40,992 nucleotides of DNA, taken from Calditrichota bacterium. GTDB lineage: Bacteria > Electryoneota > B3-LCP. A program made the translations under genes and the position numbers. The stretch spans positions 1 through 40,992 of the forward strand of contig JAGVQJ010000060.1 in NCBI GenBank assembly GCA_020051775.1. The letters are read 5' to 3'. The notes beneath the pieces were generated by a model. It was not told where the DNA came from. It saw only the letters and a program-made list of their open reading frames with translations, and did no database searches. Numbering within the stretch: the first letter of the stretch is position 1; each line of letters begins with the position of its first letter. This document shows, piece by piece, positions 17,143 to 25,151 of the stretch.

Positions 17143-18251
17143 AGCGGTTTCTCGTAGATGCGGTAGCGCTTATAAACTTTGCCGCCCATCATCTCCATGG
17201 CCCTTTTCATCATCACATTGTCTTCCAGTATCCAGGAAGTTTCCGCCCAATCGTAGCCATGTTTCGTGCCGTTGAGAAAGGTTTCCAGGTAGAGCAGGGT
17301 GTCAATGCCCCGCCCTCGGTATTCATCTAACACTCCCATGGCCCAGACCCGTGCGCTGTGGATTTTGCGGGAGTGATAAAGCACTTTGAATATACCGAAA
17401 GGAAACAGACGCCCCTTGATATGTTTCAAGGCGACGTTCAAGTCCGGTAATGCCAGCGAAAAACCGACCGGCCGGTCGCCGTCTTCCGCAAAATATACCA
17501 GATGGGGATCAAGAATTCTCTTCAGGTCTTGGGCGGCGTGATCGAATTCCGCCTCAGTCATGGGCACAAACCCCCAATTTTTTGACCAGGCGGAATTATA
17601 GATGGCCTTCACCCGCTCTATCTCCGCAGCGAGGTCTTTCACATTTATGGGGCGTATCTTCACCTTCACACGCTGCCTGAGTACTTCACCGGCGCGCAGC
17701 AATCGTTCGCTGATGTTTTCCTTGCGCAATTCATAAGCCAGGAGGTCTTTGATCTTGGTTAACCCGGCTCCTTCCATCAAGTCGTTGTAGTAAGGTGGAT
17801 TGTAGGTCATCATGATCATTGGCGGCATGTCATATCCTTCGATCAACATGCCGATAGGTTCGTTGGTCGAAGGGTTCATGGGGCCGCGCATGAAATTCAA
17901 GCCGCGGGGTTTCAACCACGCAGCGGCAGCGTCCAGCAGCATCCGGGCAACTTCGGGATCGTTCTCGCATTCGAAAAAGCCGAAAAATCCCACCGGTTCC
18001 TGCCAGTAATTCACATGAGCGCGGTTGTCAATGGCGCAGATGCGGCCTACAGGAAGGCCATTGCGACGGACCAACATGCGGCTGATTTGAGCGTTCTCAT
18101 AGAAGGGATGGCGCTTGGGATCGAGCAATTTCTTCTGGTCGGCGATCAAGGGTGCGACCCAATTGGGATCGCTCTTATAGATACGGTTAGCGAGACTGAA
18201 AAAGTCGCGCAGTTGGCGGGGGTGGCGGATGATTTCGAGGTCTAAGGACAT
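17139..18251 (-). CDS. YghO/GNAT-like acyltransferase, candidate bacterial ceramide synthase (bCerS)
   Basis: A 370-residue protein of the YghO-like group, often annotated only as a GNAT or hypothetical protein. The C-terminal half shows GNAT motif A at 311-317 (YRGRGID), preceded by ARVWAMGVLDE, where the acyl donor phosphates would bind. The N-terminal half has the family segments GRICAIDN, NFMRGPMNPSTNEPIG and MTYNPPYY. No membrane segment or signal peptide is seen. Bacterial ceramide synthase, which N-acylates 3-oxosphinganine, is a GNAT-fold acyltransferase; that this protein is one rests on its place between an Spt-like gene and an SDR gene (inference). It shares 4 nt with the SDR gene downstream. 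The start ATG 18251 has a poor ribosome site. Confidence 0.65.
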   Translation of the reverse strand: MSLDLEIIRHPRQLRDFFSLANRIYKSDPNWVAPLIADQKKLLDPKRHPFYENAQISRMLVRRNGLPVGRICAIDNRAHVNYWQEPVGFFGFFECENDPEVARMLLDAAAAWLKPRGLNFMRGPMNPSTNEPIGMLIEGYDMPPMIMMTYNPPYYNDLMEGAGLTKIKDLLAYELRKENISERLLRAGEVLRQRVKVKIRPINVKDLAAEIERVKAIYNSAWSKNWGFVPMTEAEFDHAAQDLKRILDPHLVYFAEDGDRPVGFSLALPDLNVALKHIKGRLFPFGIFKVLYHSRKIHSARVWAMGVLDEYRGRGIDTLLYLETFLNGTKHGYDWAETSWILEDNVMMKRAMEMMGGKVYKRYRIYEKPL

Positions 18252-18307
18252 GGCAAACCGAATTTCGTAAACAGCATTTAGTAGTCAATTTGCTTTATTT
18301 TAGGGGT

Positions 18308-20182
18308 TCAGTCATGAAAAATCCACACGTCCCAGTACGCCATAATCTTCTCGCGCTTGATGAACGATAACCCTTGCAGCCGCTCGTCCAAGCGCTTGGA
18401 CCACCTGAGTCCATTGGGTTCATGCCCAAAGAAATTCTTTAAGTGCATAGTTAAATCTTCAATGCTAACGGCTGAATCCGGCAAGGTGGCTAAGGTCGGT
18501 AGAATGATAGCCAGACGGTGTTTTGATTGAACCTGCTTACTATAGGCCGGGTAAATGTCAACATTATTGTAGGTTGTGAATACCGGATTTTCCTGGTACA
18601 GGAAACTTAAAGGCGCGACCAGGCCATAATCCGCATAGACGCCTTGAACCTGATTGTCCTCCAGACATTTCTTTAAGGTTTGCACCGATTCGGACGAGCA
18701 CCATTGATGACGTGGATTATGCCAGAACGCATGAATTTCCCGCAAATTCACGAATCCCAACGATATTATCCACAAAGCAACTAAGACGAAACCAATGGTT
18801 CTTCGTTTCGTACATAATGAATTCAGCCCCAGCGCTAAAATGATAATACCGGCGTGCCAGGCTGGTATGAAATAGCGAACGGAAGCGACATCGAATGAAT
18901 TCCCGGCGGATAATCCTACAACTATGGGTAAAATAAATAACAAACCAAGAATGACATTTCGCCCACCTTCTACCGGAAGTGGCTTTAAGGACAGCATCGA
19001 AATCAGGTCCTTCTTCCCTTTCCAGAAGAATGCCAGAACCGAATACAGGACCACCAGCATCAAGATGATCCACAAGCCTTGCAATAGCGCTGAAGAACTC
19101 CACAAAATGGTCCGGGGCATTTCCTGAATCTCATGAGACTGACCTGCTAAATCCGGTCCCAAGTGCGGTACCCCCCAAATGGAGGGAAGAATTTGCGAAA
19201 TGCCCACGTAGAGTCGTGATGGCAATCCGGATAAACTACCGATGGTGAGAGAGGAGCTCGGCTTGAGGCCGCGAAAGATCATGGAACCCCACTGCGGTAA
19301 ATTACCCACGCAGAAGCCCGCTAATATGGTTGCGCCACCCAAACATAAATGCCTTTTGCGTTGGCTCTGAGCGAATAGCCAAACCAGTAAGGCGCTCCCG
19401 AGTAGGAAAAATAGGATGAGTAGATCAAAGCGAATCGAGGTCAGCGATCTGGGTGGCCTGCCGCCACCAAGGACAAACGAGAACAGCATGGTGAGAAAAA
19501 CGCCCAGCGTCGCGAGTACGGGAAGTAGCTTGAGCAAAGCGCGCGCACCGGATTCATGGCGGGAAAGTTTCTGATAGAACCATGACCATTCAGGGGTTGA
19601 CAATATATATACCAAACCCATAGCAAGCATATAATATAATGTTAAAGGATGCTCCCATACAGCCAGCCCCAAGACGATTCCAAAGACCAGTTGACGGGCG
19701 TAGCGCCAACGCCACGGCGCTGAAGAGGTCACCCCCAAGACCAGAGCCACAGCGGTCAATCCCAGCAGCGGGCTGAAACAACCCACCGGGCGATAAGTCC
19801 ACCAAAGAATTTTCCAACTGGGGAAGGCCGCCAGCAGGAGGGCGACAAACGCTGTCCGGTAATCCGACCAGCGCTTGACCAGGAACGCAAGCGCAATCAA
19901 AAAAATCCCATAAAACAAAATAGCGCTCAGGCGCACGGAAAAAATAGTGACGCCGATGATCTCCATAATCCCGGCCGCCACCAACGACTCCAGAGTTCCC
20001 AAGGTATTTTTTACGGGAAAGTAAGGTGCAAAATCCCCCCTCATCATTCCCACTGCCACCAGGCCGAAGTTCGCTTCATCAGCGTCGAAGTTGGAAGCCC
20101 AATGTAGAGCCGCCCATACCTGGACACTGAGTCCCAGGATAATGGCAATCAGGATCAATACTTCCCATCTTGCTTTGGGCAT
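18308..20182 (-). CDS. GT-C membrane glycosyltransferase (GT39/ArnT-like)
   Basis: A 624-residue polytopic inner-membrane protein with about ten hydrophobic helices. After the first helix the periplasmic loop carries FDADEANFG, the acidic motif typical of GT-C enzymes (PMT/ArnT type) that take sugar from a polyprenyl-phosphate donor. The C-terminal 120 residues form a soluble domain (VQGVYADYGLVAPLSF). I start at ATG 20182, 5 bp after GGAAAG; the GTG at 20188 would leave no room for a ribosome site. It lies between the Spt-like and GNAT-like genes (gaps of 69 and 56 bp), suggesting that it decorates the lipid made by this cluster, but a role on another glycan is equally compatible with the sequence. 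Confidence 0.7.
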   Translation of the reverse strand: MPKARWEVLILIAIILGLSVQVWAALHWASNFDADEANFGLVAVGMMRGDFAPYFPVKNTLGTLESLVAAGIMEIIGVTIFSVRLSAILFYGIFLIALAFLVKRWSDYRTAFVALLLAAFPSWKILWWTYRPVGCFSPLLGLTAVALVLGVTSSAPWRWRYARQLVFGIVLGLAVWEHPLTLYYMLAMGLVYILSTPEWSWFYQKLSRHESGARALLKLLPVLATLGVFLTMLFSFVLGGGRPPRSLTSIRFDLLILFFLLGSALLVWLFAQSQRKRHLCLGGATILAGFCVGNLPQWGSMIFRGLKPSSSLTIGSLSGLPSRLYVGISQILPSIWGVPHLGPDLAGQSHEIQEMPRTILWSSSALLQGLWIILMLVVLYSVLAFFWKGKKDLISMLSLKPLPVEGGRNVILGLLFILPIVVGLSAGNSFDVASVRYFIPAWHAGIIILALGLNSLCTKRRTIGFVLVALWIISLGFVNLREIHAFWHNPRHQWCSSESVQTLKKCLEDNQVQGVYADYGLVAPLSFLYQENPVFTTYNNVDIYPAYSKQVQSKHRLAIILPTLATLPDSAVSIEDLTMHLKNFFGHEPNGLRWSKRLDERLQGLSFIKREKIMAYWDVWIFHD

Positions 20183-20251
20183 GATCACTTTCCAGAGGTA
20201 GATTGCATAACCCAGAAGCGCATGAATAAACGAGGGAGATTCCGAGCAACT

Positions 20252-21436
20252 CTATGAGATTATCTCCAACTCCCTACCCACTTGCGCCAGCTTTTCCAGG
20301 GCGAATTCGATCTGGTCTGGAGTGTGGGTGGACATCAGCGAAATGCGGATCAATTGCTGGCCCGGCTGCACGGCCGGAGCAACGACGGGATTGACGAATA
20401 TGCCTTCTTCCTGCAGCCGCTTGCAGAAGACGAAAACCTTCAAGTTGTCGCCCACGATGACGGGTATGATGGGGGTTTCGGTGTGGCCTATGTTGAAACC
20501 CAGGTCGCGCAGCCCTTTGGTAATCACGCGGGTGTTGTCCCATAAACGGGTGCGGCGTTCGGGTTCACGTTGCAGGATTTCCAGGGCTTTTAAAACCGAG
20601 GCTACCGAGGCCGGCGGCGGAGAGGCCACGAAGATGAAGGCGCGGGAGTTGTGCTTCAAGTAATGAATGACTACTTCATCGCCGGCGATGAAGCCGCCCA
20701 CCGAGGCCAGCGATTTAGAGAAGGTGCCCATCGTCAAGGCGACCTTATCGGTCACGCCGAAATGCGCGGCGGTGCCGTCGCCATTAGGACCCAGCACGCC
20801 GATGGAGTGAGCGTCGTCCACCATGACGTCGGCGTCGTACTTCTCGGCCAGCTCCACAATTTGGGGCAGTTTGGCGATGTCGCCTTCCATGGAAAAGACG
20901 CCGTCCGTCACCACCAGCCGGGACTTGGCATCCCCGGAATTCTTCAGCACACGTTCCAGGTCGTTCATGTCGTTGTGGCGGTAGTAAGTCGCCTTGCCGA
21001 AGGCCAGACGGCAACCGTCAATGATGGAGGCGTGATCGAATTTATCGTAGATGACGACGGTGTCCTTGGAGCCTAATGTAGAAATGACGCCCTGGTTGAC
21101 CAGGAAGCCGGTTGTGTAGAGCAGAACCGCTTCTTTGCGCATAAATTCGGCCAGCTTTTCTTCCAGTTTCAGGTGGATAGTCAAAGTGCCGTTCAAGTAG
21201 CGAGACCCGGCGCAACCGGTGCCGAAATCCCGCACCGCCTGAATGGCCGCTTCCTTAACTTCCGGGTGATTAGTCAAACCCAGGTAGTTGTTGGATCCGA
21301 GCATCAGGACTTCCTTACCGTTCATGGTGACGACGGTGTCCTGGTCGGAGGAGATGGGTCGGAAGTAAGGGTATAAACCCGCCGCGATGACTTCCCGGGC
21401 GAGAGTGTACTGACTGGCACGTTCGCGAATTTTCAT
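20252..21436 (-). CDS. spt: alpha-oxoamine synthase, serine palmitoyltransferase-like
   Basis: A 394-residue PLP-dependent fold-type I enzyme. Catalytic residues are visible: Lys241 (GTFSKSLASVGGF) forming the aldimine, His135 (DHASI) stacking on PLP, and Asp207/His210 (VDDAHS). The family condenses an amino acid with an acyl thioester. Paralogues are 2-amino-3-ketobutyrate-CoA ligase and BioF, but YPYFRPI, DQDT, the GSNNYLGL and GTGCAGSRYLNGTL segments resemble the Bacteroidetes serine palmitoyltransferase, which makes 3-oxosphinganine from serine and palmitoyl-CoA, more than the others. It is the first gene of a four-gene run whose last two members fit ceramide synthase and ceramide reductase. 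Upstream are a hairpin pair and a degenerate repeat, with no clear promoter. Confidence 0.75.
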   Translation of the reverse strand: MKIRERASQYTLAREVIAAGLYPYFRPISSDQDTVVTMNGKEVLMLGSNNYLGLTNHPEVKEAAIQAVRDFGTGCAGSRYLNGTLTIHLKLEEKLAEFMRKEAVLLYTTGFLVNQGVISTLGSKDTVVIYDKFDHASIIDGCRLAFGKATYYRHNDMNDLERVLKNSGDAKSRLVVTDGVFSMEGDIAKLPQIVELAEKYDADVMVDDAHSIGVLGPNGDGTAAHFGVTDKVALTMGTFSKSLASVGGFIAGDEVVIHYLKHNSRAFIFVASPPPASVASVLKALEILQREPERRTRLWDNTRVITKGLRDLGFNIGHTETPIIPVIVGDNLKVFVFCKRLQEEGIFVNPVVAPAVQPGQQLIRISLMSTHTPDQIEFALEKLAQVGRELEIIS

Positions 21437-21476
21437 AAGTCGTTAGTCGTTAGGGGTTGGTCGAAAATTTTGAAGG

Positions 21477-21527
21477 ATTCCCGCCTTCGCGGGAATGACA
21501 ACCAAATGTCGGGGTCGAGACGACCCC
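21477..21527. repeat. two adjacent intergenic palindromes
   Basis: ATTCCCGC-CTTC-GCGGGAAT (21477-21496, perfect 8-bp arms) is followed by GGGGTCG-AGA-CGACCCC (21511-21527, perfect 7-bp arms). They lie between the DUF4870-like gene and spt on the - strand. The second shares its core with 5175 and 16027. No T tract follows on either strand. Confidence 0.7.
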
Positions 21528-21569
21528 AACTACGACTTTCGGTTATCGTTTATCGGTTCTCGGTTCACA

Positions 21570-21605
21570 GTGCTCGGTTCACGGTTCCCGGTGCTCGATT
21601 CACGG
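21570..21605. repeat. short 21-bp-period direct repeat
   Basis: GTGCTCGGTTCACGG (21570-21584) and GTGCTCGATTCACGG (21591-21605) differ by one base and are 21 bp apart. A more degenerate copy precedes them (CGGTTCTCGGTTCACAG). The second unit includes the stop codon of the DUF4870-like gene. Confidence 0.55.
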
Positions 21606-21959
21606 ATTATACTTGTCCAGCAGATCGGACAGCAGCGGTAATCGAAACTTGACTCCGCGAAAGGCCGCCACAATGCCCCACACCGCCACGCCTCCGCAGA
21701 GGATCAGAATCAAATTCCAAAGCAAATCCCAGCGCAGAGCGATGGCGATCATTTCAATCAGAAACAGGATTAATCCTTGCTTGCCGTGGTGGAAAGCGTA
21801 AGGATTATCCCGCTTTAGAAATAAGGCAAAGAAGCAGAGAAAGGGCACGTAGGCCAACATGGCCGGGATTTTGCCTTCTTCGCGCATGCGTTCTTCTGAG
21901 GGGATTTCGGCGCCGATGATGACCGGCGGGGCAGCAGAATTCAGGTTGAAATCATCCAC
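21600..21959 (-). CDS. DUF4870-like small membrane protein
   Basis: A 119-residue protein with three or four hydrophobic helices (LAYVPFLCFFALFL, LILFLIEMIAIAL, LWNLILILCGGVAVWGIV). The segment KRDNPYAFHHGKQGL between helices 1 and 2 is the hallmark of the DUF4870/Tic20-like group of bacterial inner-membrane proteins, whose function is unknown. The start is GTG at 21959, which overlaps the 3' end of proS by 8 nt; GAGG lies a few bases upstream within proS. Translation is therefore coupled to proS. A biological link to prolyl-tRNA charging is not evident and the pairing may simply be compact packing. Confidence 0.75.
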   Translation of the reverse strand: MDDFNLNSAAPPVIIGAEIPSEERMREEGKIPAMLAYVPFLCFFALFLKRDNPYAFHHGKQGLILFLIEMIAIALRWDLLWNLILILCGGVAVWGIVAAFRGVKFRLPLLSDLLDKYNP

Positions 21960-23667
21960 GGAGGCCTCGCAAAGTGTTTTCCAGATCAGTCATGGGAATG
22001 ACCGAGCGCTGGCCGATGGCGCGCTGTTTGATTTCGACGCCGCCTTTGGCCAGACTCTTGGGGCTGATCACCACCTGCCAGGGTAGTCCCAGCAAGTCGG
22101 CGTCATTGAATTTAACGCCGGGGCTAACCTCGCGGTCATCGAAGAGCACTTCAAAACCCTTGCCTTGCAGGTCGGCGTACAGGGCTTCTGCCTGCCTGGC
22201 AATTTCGGGTTCGCGCACGTTCAAGGCGATCAGCATCACGTCATAAGGAGCCAACGGCGCGGGCCAAATGATGCCGGAGGCGTCATGGCTGGATTCAATG
22301 GCACATGCGACGATGCGCCCAATGCCGATGCCATAACTCCCCATGACGATGGGGTGTTCGCGGCCCTCGGCGTCCAGCACATTGGCTCCCATGGCGGATG
22401 AGTATTTCGTGCCCAGCTTGAAAATGTGGCCAATCTCGATGGCGTTAGCCACTCGCAAGACCGATCCGCACTGGATACATATTTCGCCTTCCTTTGCAGT
22501 GCGCAGGTCGGCCCATTGATCTACATGAAAGTGGCGCTCAACGTCAACGCCGGTGATATGATAGTGATTCTTGTTTGCGCCGGTGATACGATTGCGCCCA
22601 CCTTGCAAGCGAGGATCGGCAATGACGCGCATTTTCGGAGCATTCACAGGGCCCAGGAACCCGACCTCTACGCCGAATGAGCTCTTGATCTCCTCGGGAT
22701 GCGCAGGCCGGAAAGCGCCACCCAGAACGGCAAGCAGTTTGGATTCATTGATCTCGTCATCCCCGGCTACCAGGATCATAACAGGCGCGGACTGTTCCGG
22801 TCCAGTCATAAACACCAGCGTTTTAATCAATCGCTCGGGCGCTATGTTCAGGAACCCGCTAACTTCTTCGATGGTGCGCTTATCCGGCGTGGAGACTTCT
22901 TCCGGTTGGCCCGAAGGGTCTGGGTTTTCGGGATCGTGGATTGACGCTGTGCGCGATTCAGCCACTTCCAGGTTGGCCGCATAAGTGCAGGCATTGCACA
23001 GGGCTACGCGATCTTCGCCGTGAGGCGATTCCACCATGAATTCCTGCGATCCCGTGCCGCCCATCAGCCCTGAGGAAGCTCCCACTTCGAAGTACTTCAA
23101 CTCGCAGCGGTCGAAAATGCGGCGATAGGCCAGAGCGTGGAGGTCGTACCTTTTATTCAGGCCATCCTGATCCGCGTCCAGACTGTAGGAGTCTTTCATG
23201 ATGAACTGGCGCGCCCGCAGTATGCCGGAACGCGGACGAGGTTCGTCGCGCATTTTGGTTTGGATCTGGTACCACATCTGCGGCAGGTCGCGGTAGGAGC
23301 GCACAAAGGAGCGAGCCAGATCGCAGATGATCTCCTCATGGGTGGGCGCCAGACACATGGCGCGGCCCTTGCGATCCTTGAGACGAAACATCTCGTCGCC
23401 GAAGTCGCGGGCGCGGCCGGTCTCTTCCCAAACTTCGAGGGGATTCAGCACGGGTAAAAACAGTTCCTGAGCGCCGATGGCATTCATCTCCTGGCGTACG
23501 ATGGCAATAGCCTTTTGCATAGCGCGCCAGCCGAATGGCAGTTCCGAGTAAACGCCGGCGGCCAACTGTCGTACCATTCCGGCGCGCGTCATCAAGGCGT
23601 GCGAAGGGATGACTGCGTCGGACGGAGTTTCCTTTAAGGTGGGCAGGAAAGCTTTTGAGAAGCGCAT
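21952..23667 (-). CDS. proS: prolyl-tRNA synthetase, bacterial type
   Basis: A 571-residue class II synthetase, of the usual length for bacterial ProRS (E. coli 572). Core motifs: GVYSELPFGWRAMQK, LCLAPTHEE-type motif 2 region (CLAPTHEEII), MRDEPRPRSGILRARQF and the C-terminal motif 3 region (GSYGIGIGRIVACAIE). Between motifs 2 and 3, about 225-390, is the INS/YbaK editing domain (ISGFLNI-like EVSGFLNIAPERLIKTLVF) that removes mischarged alanine. The anticodon-binding domain occupies the last 110 residues (APYDVMLIALNV). The ribosome site is weak. Its promoter is covered by a perfect palindrome (23718-23741), suggesting repression by an unknown factor. The DUF4870-like gene follows with an 8-nt overlap. 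Confidence 0.96.
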   Translation of the reverse strand: MRFSKAFLPTLKETPSDAVIPSHALMTRAGMVRQLAAGVYSELPFGWRAMQKAIAIVRQEMNAIGAQELFLPVLNPLEVWEETGRARDFGDEMFRLKDRKGRAMCLAPTHEEIICDLARSFVRSYRDLPQMWYQIQTKMRDEPRPRSGILRARQFIMKDSYSLDADQDGLNKRYDLHALAYRRIFDRCELKYFEVGASSGLMGGTGSQEFMVESPHGEDRVALCNACTYAANLEVAESRTASIHDPENPDPSGQPEEVSTPDKRTIEEVSGFLNIAPERLIKTLVFMTGPEQSAPVMILVAGDDEINESKLLAVLGGAFRPAHPEEIKSSFGVEVGFLGPVNAPKMRVIADPRLQGGRNRITGANKNHYHITGVDVERHFHVDQWADLRTAKEGEICIQCGSVLRVANAIEIGHIFKLGTKYSSAMGANVLDAEGREHPIVMGSYGIGIGRIVACAIESSHDASGIIWPAPLAPYDVMLIALNVREPEIARQAEALYADLQGKGFEVLFDDREVSPGVKFNDADLLGLPWQVVISPKSLAKGGVEIKQRAIGQRSVIPMTDLENTLRGLRG

Positions 23668-23717
23668 GATTTTGTTATATTTCCGTAAAAAGTGATCTCG
23701 TTAGATTATAAGCTTAA

Positions 23718-23746
23718 AATATACCGTAATTTCGGTATATTGTCAA
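23718..23746 (-). promoter_or_regulatory. proS promoter with palindromic operator
   Basis: Read on the - strand: TTGACA (23741-23746), 17 bp, TATATT (23718-23723), a near-consensus promoter about 50 bp before proS. The same stretch is a perfect 9-bp-arm palindrome, AATATACCG-TAATTT-CGGTATATT (23718-23741), which covers the whole -10 box and spacer and touches the -35 box. This is the classical geometry of a repressor operator. The binding protein is not identified. Confidence 0.7.
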
Positions 23747-23870
23747 GCATTATTTTGGTTGTTGGCTCTTAGCTATTAACTATTAGCTTATGGCAATTGG
23801 TCGTTGCGGGCGAAGCATCACGTGGTGACCCATGCCGGGAAGCAAGCTTCTACGTTTCCGAGAAAAGCCC

Positions 23871-23899
23871 TTGAATTCGGGACGAAAAAACCCTATATT
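23871..23899 (+). promoter_or_regulatory. promoter of the tRNA-Arg gene
   Basis: TTGAAT (23871-23876) and TATATT (23894-23899) with 17 bp between; the tRNA begins 11 bp after the -10 box. Confidence 0.6.
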
Positions 23900-23909
23900 A
23901 CAGTTTCCC

Positions 23910-23983
23910 GCCCCTGTAGCTCAGCCGGATAGAGCAGCGGTTTCCTAAACCGTTTGTCGCGCGTTCGATTCGCGCCAGGGGTA
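23910..23983 (+). tRNA. tRNA-Arg (anticodon CCT)
   Basis: A full cloverleaf of 74 nt can be drawn. Acceptor GCCCCTG/CAGGGGT with a G-U first pair and discriminator A; D arm GCTC/GAGC; anticodon stem GCGGT/ACCGT with loop TTCCTAA and anticodon CCT at 23944-23946; T arm GCGCG/CGCGC around TTCGATT. CCA is not encoded. It reads the rare Arg codon AGG. Its 3' end faces the integrase gene 71 bp away, the usual position of a tRNA attachment site. Confidence 0.95.
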
Positions 23984-24022
23984 CTATAATAAACAATTAC
24001 TTACAGTTGCTCTCAAGTGCTT

Positions 24023-24062
24023 CAGGGTGTCCGTGCTACAGGTTTTGCTACAGGTCACCCTG
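24023..24062. repeat. direct repeats inside an inverted repeat beside the integrase
   Basis: GCTACAGGT occurs twice, at 24035-24043 and 24047-24055, separated by TTT. The pair is enclosed by CAGGGTG (24023-24029) and CACCCTG (24056-24062). It lies between the tRNA 3' end and the integrase and overlaps the integrase stop. Position suggests arm-type integrase sites or a hairpin ending integrase transcription; neither is shown. Confidence 0.6.
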
Positions 24063-25086
24063 AAACTTTAACTTTCCCTGATAACACCTCTGCCGCCTCC
24101 CGTAGATCTTCGGGGATAGCATGAAGGTATCTTTCGGTAACCGACAAGGATGAATGTCCCAGAAGCTTTTGCACCGTGTAGATCGAAATACCACTCCTCA
24201 AAAGCTCCGTGGCGCTGGTGTGGCGTAGTGAATGGAGCGTCAGGTGATTCCCGATTCCCGCCTTATCCCGGTATATCTCAAACAAATGAGTATACCACGA
24301 TGGATTATACCGGAAAACAAGCTCATTCTCCTTGGGAATACTATGCAGCAGATGAGCCAATTCAACGGTTATCGGTATTGCTCTATCCTTGCGCCCTTTC
24401 GTGTTGCGGAAGTAAAGAGTCCGGCTGCTGAAGTCCACGTCATCCCAGCGAAGTCGAGCAAGCTCGGAACGACGTGCTCCAGTACTTAACACGAAGGAGA
24501 ACACCGCCCTATGATAGGAGTCCATCTCGCAGTTGAAAAACGTCTCAATCTCCCCTGGTGTTAGTGCTCGGGGGATTTTCTTATCGAGGCGGACCTTCAA
24601 ATGCTTGATGGCGAATGGATTCTTCTCCGTGTAAGCGTGCTCTTCAGCCCATTGGAACGCAGCTCTCAGCACTCCAAGGGTGATGTTGACCGTTCCGGGT
24701 TTGACCTGCTTAAGCCTATACTCCCGGAATTTCTCAACATCGTGGATTGTTACTGAGGAAACCAGCGTTTTTGACCGCTTCATCCAATCGGTGAAGATTT
24801 TCAGCCTCATCACATCCGTCTGAATTGTGCGAGGTGCCAAACGTCCAGTTCGATCCAGGAGATAAAGTTGAACGAAAGCCTCCAGTGATATGTGCTGTAT
24901 TCGCTTGGGCGCTTCCAGACCTTGTTTGAACCGCTCGTCCTCTAACTCAGTTCGTCTCAACACGTCCTGGGCCAGCTTTTTATCTGCTGTGCCGGTGGAC
25001 AGCCAGAACTCCTTGCCGAGGCGAAAGTGGCGAACATACCAGGTGTAGCCGCCGCCACGTCTGACTCGCTTGACAAGTGATGCCAT
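24055..25086 (-). CDS. tyrosine recombinase (integrase)
   Basis: A 343-residue site-specific recombinase with all six catalytic residues: Arg205 (TGARRSEL), Lys230 (TKGRKDR), His285 and Arg288 (LHSLRHTSA), His311 (LLGHSS) and the nucleophile Tyr320 (ERYLH). The N-terminus (KRVRRGGGYTWYVRHFRLGKE) is an arm-type DNA-binding sheet, and about 65-150 is the SAM-like core-binding domain (SLEAFVQLYLLDRTGRLAPRTI). The gene appears intact. It should cut and join the element at the 3' end of the adjacent tRNA-Arg gene. The excisionase-like gene lies 65 bp upstream on the same strand. Confidence 0.95.
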   Translation of the reverse strand: MASLVKRVRRGGGYTWYVRHFRLGKEFWLSTGTADKKLAQDVLRRTELEDERFKQGLEAPKRIQHISLEAFVQLYLLDRTGRLAPRTIQTDVMRLKIFTDWMKRSKTLVSSVTIHDVEKFREYRLKQVKPGTVNITLGVLRAAFQWAEEHAYTEKNPFAIKHLKVRLDKKIPRALTPGEIETFFNCEMDSYHRAVFSFVLSTGARRSELARLRWDDVDFSSRTLYFRNTKGRKDRAIPITVELAHLLHSIPKENELVFRYNPSWYTHLFEIYRDKAGIGNHLTLHSLRHTSATELLRSGISIYTVQKLLGHSSLSVTERYLHAIPEDLREAAEVLSGKVKVSG

Positions 25087-25151
25087 TCAACCTCCTCTCT
25101 GATTGATTCAACCCGGTATAACCATAAGATACGTCGTAGAGGGTCGAACAA

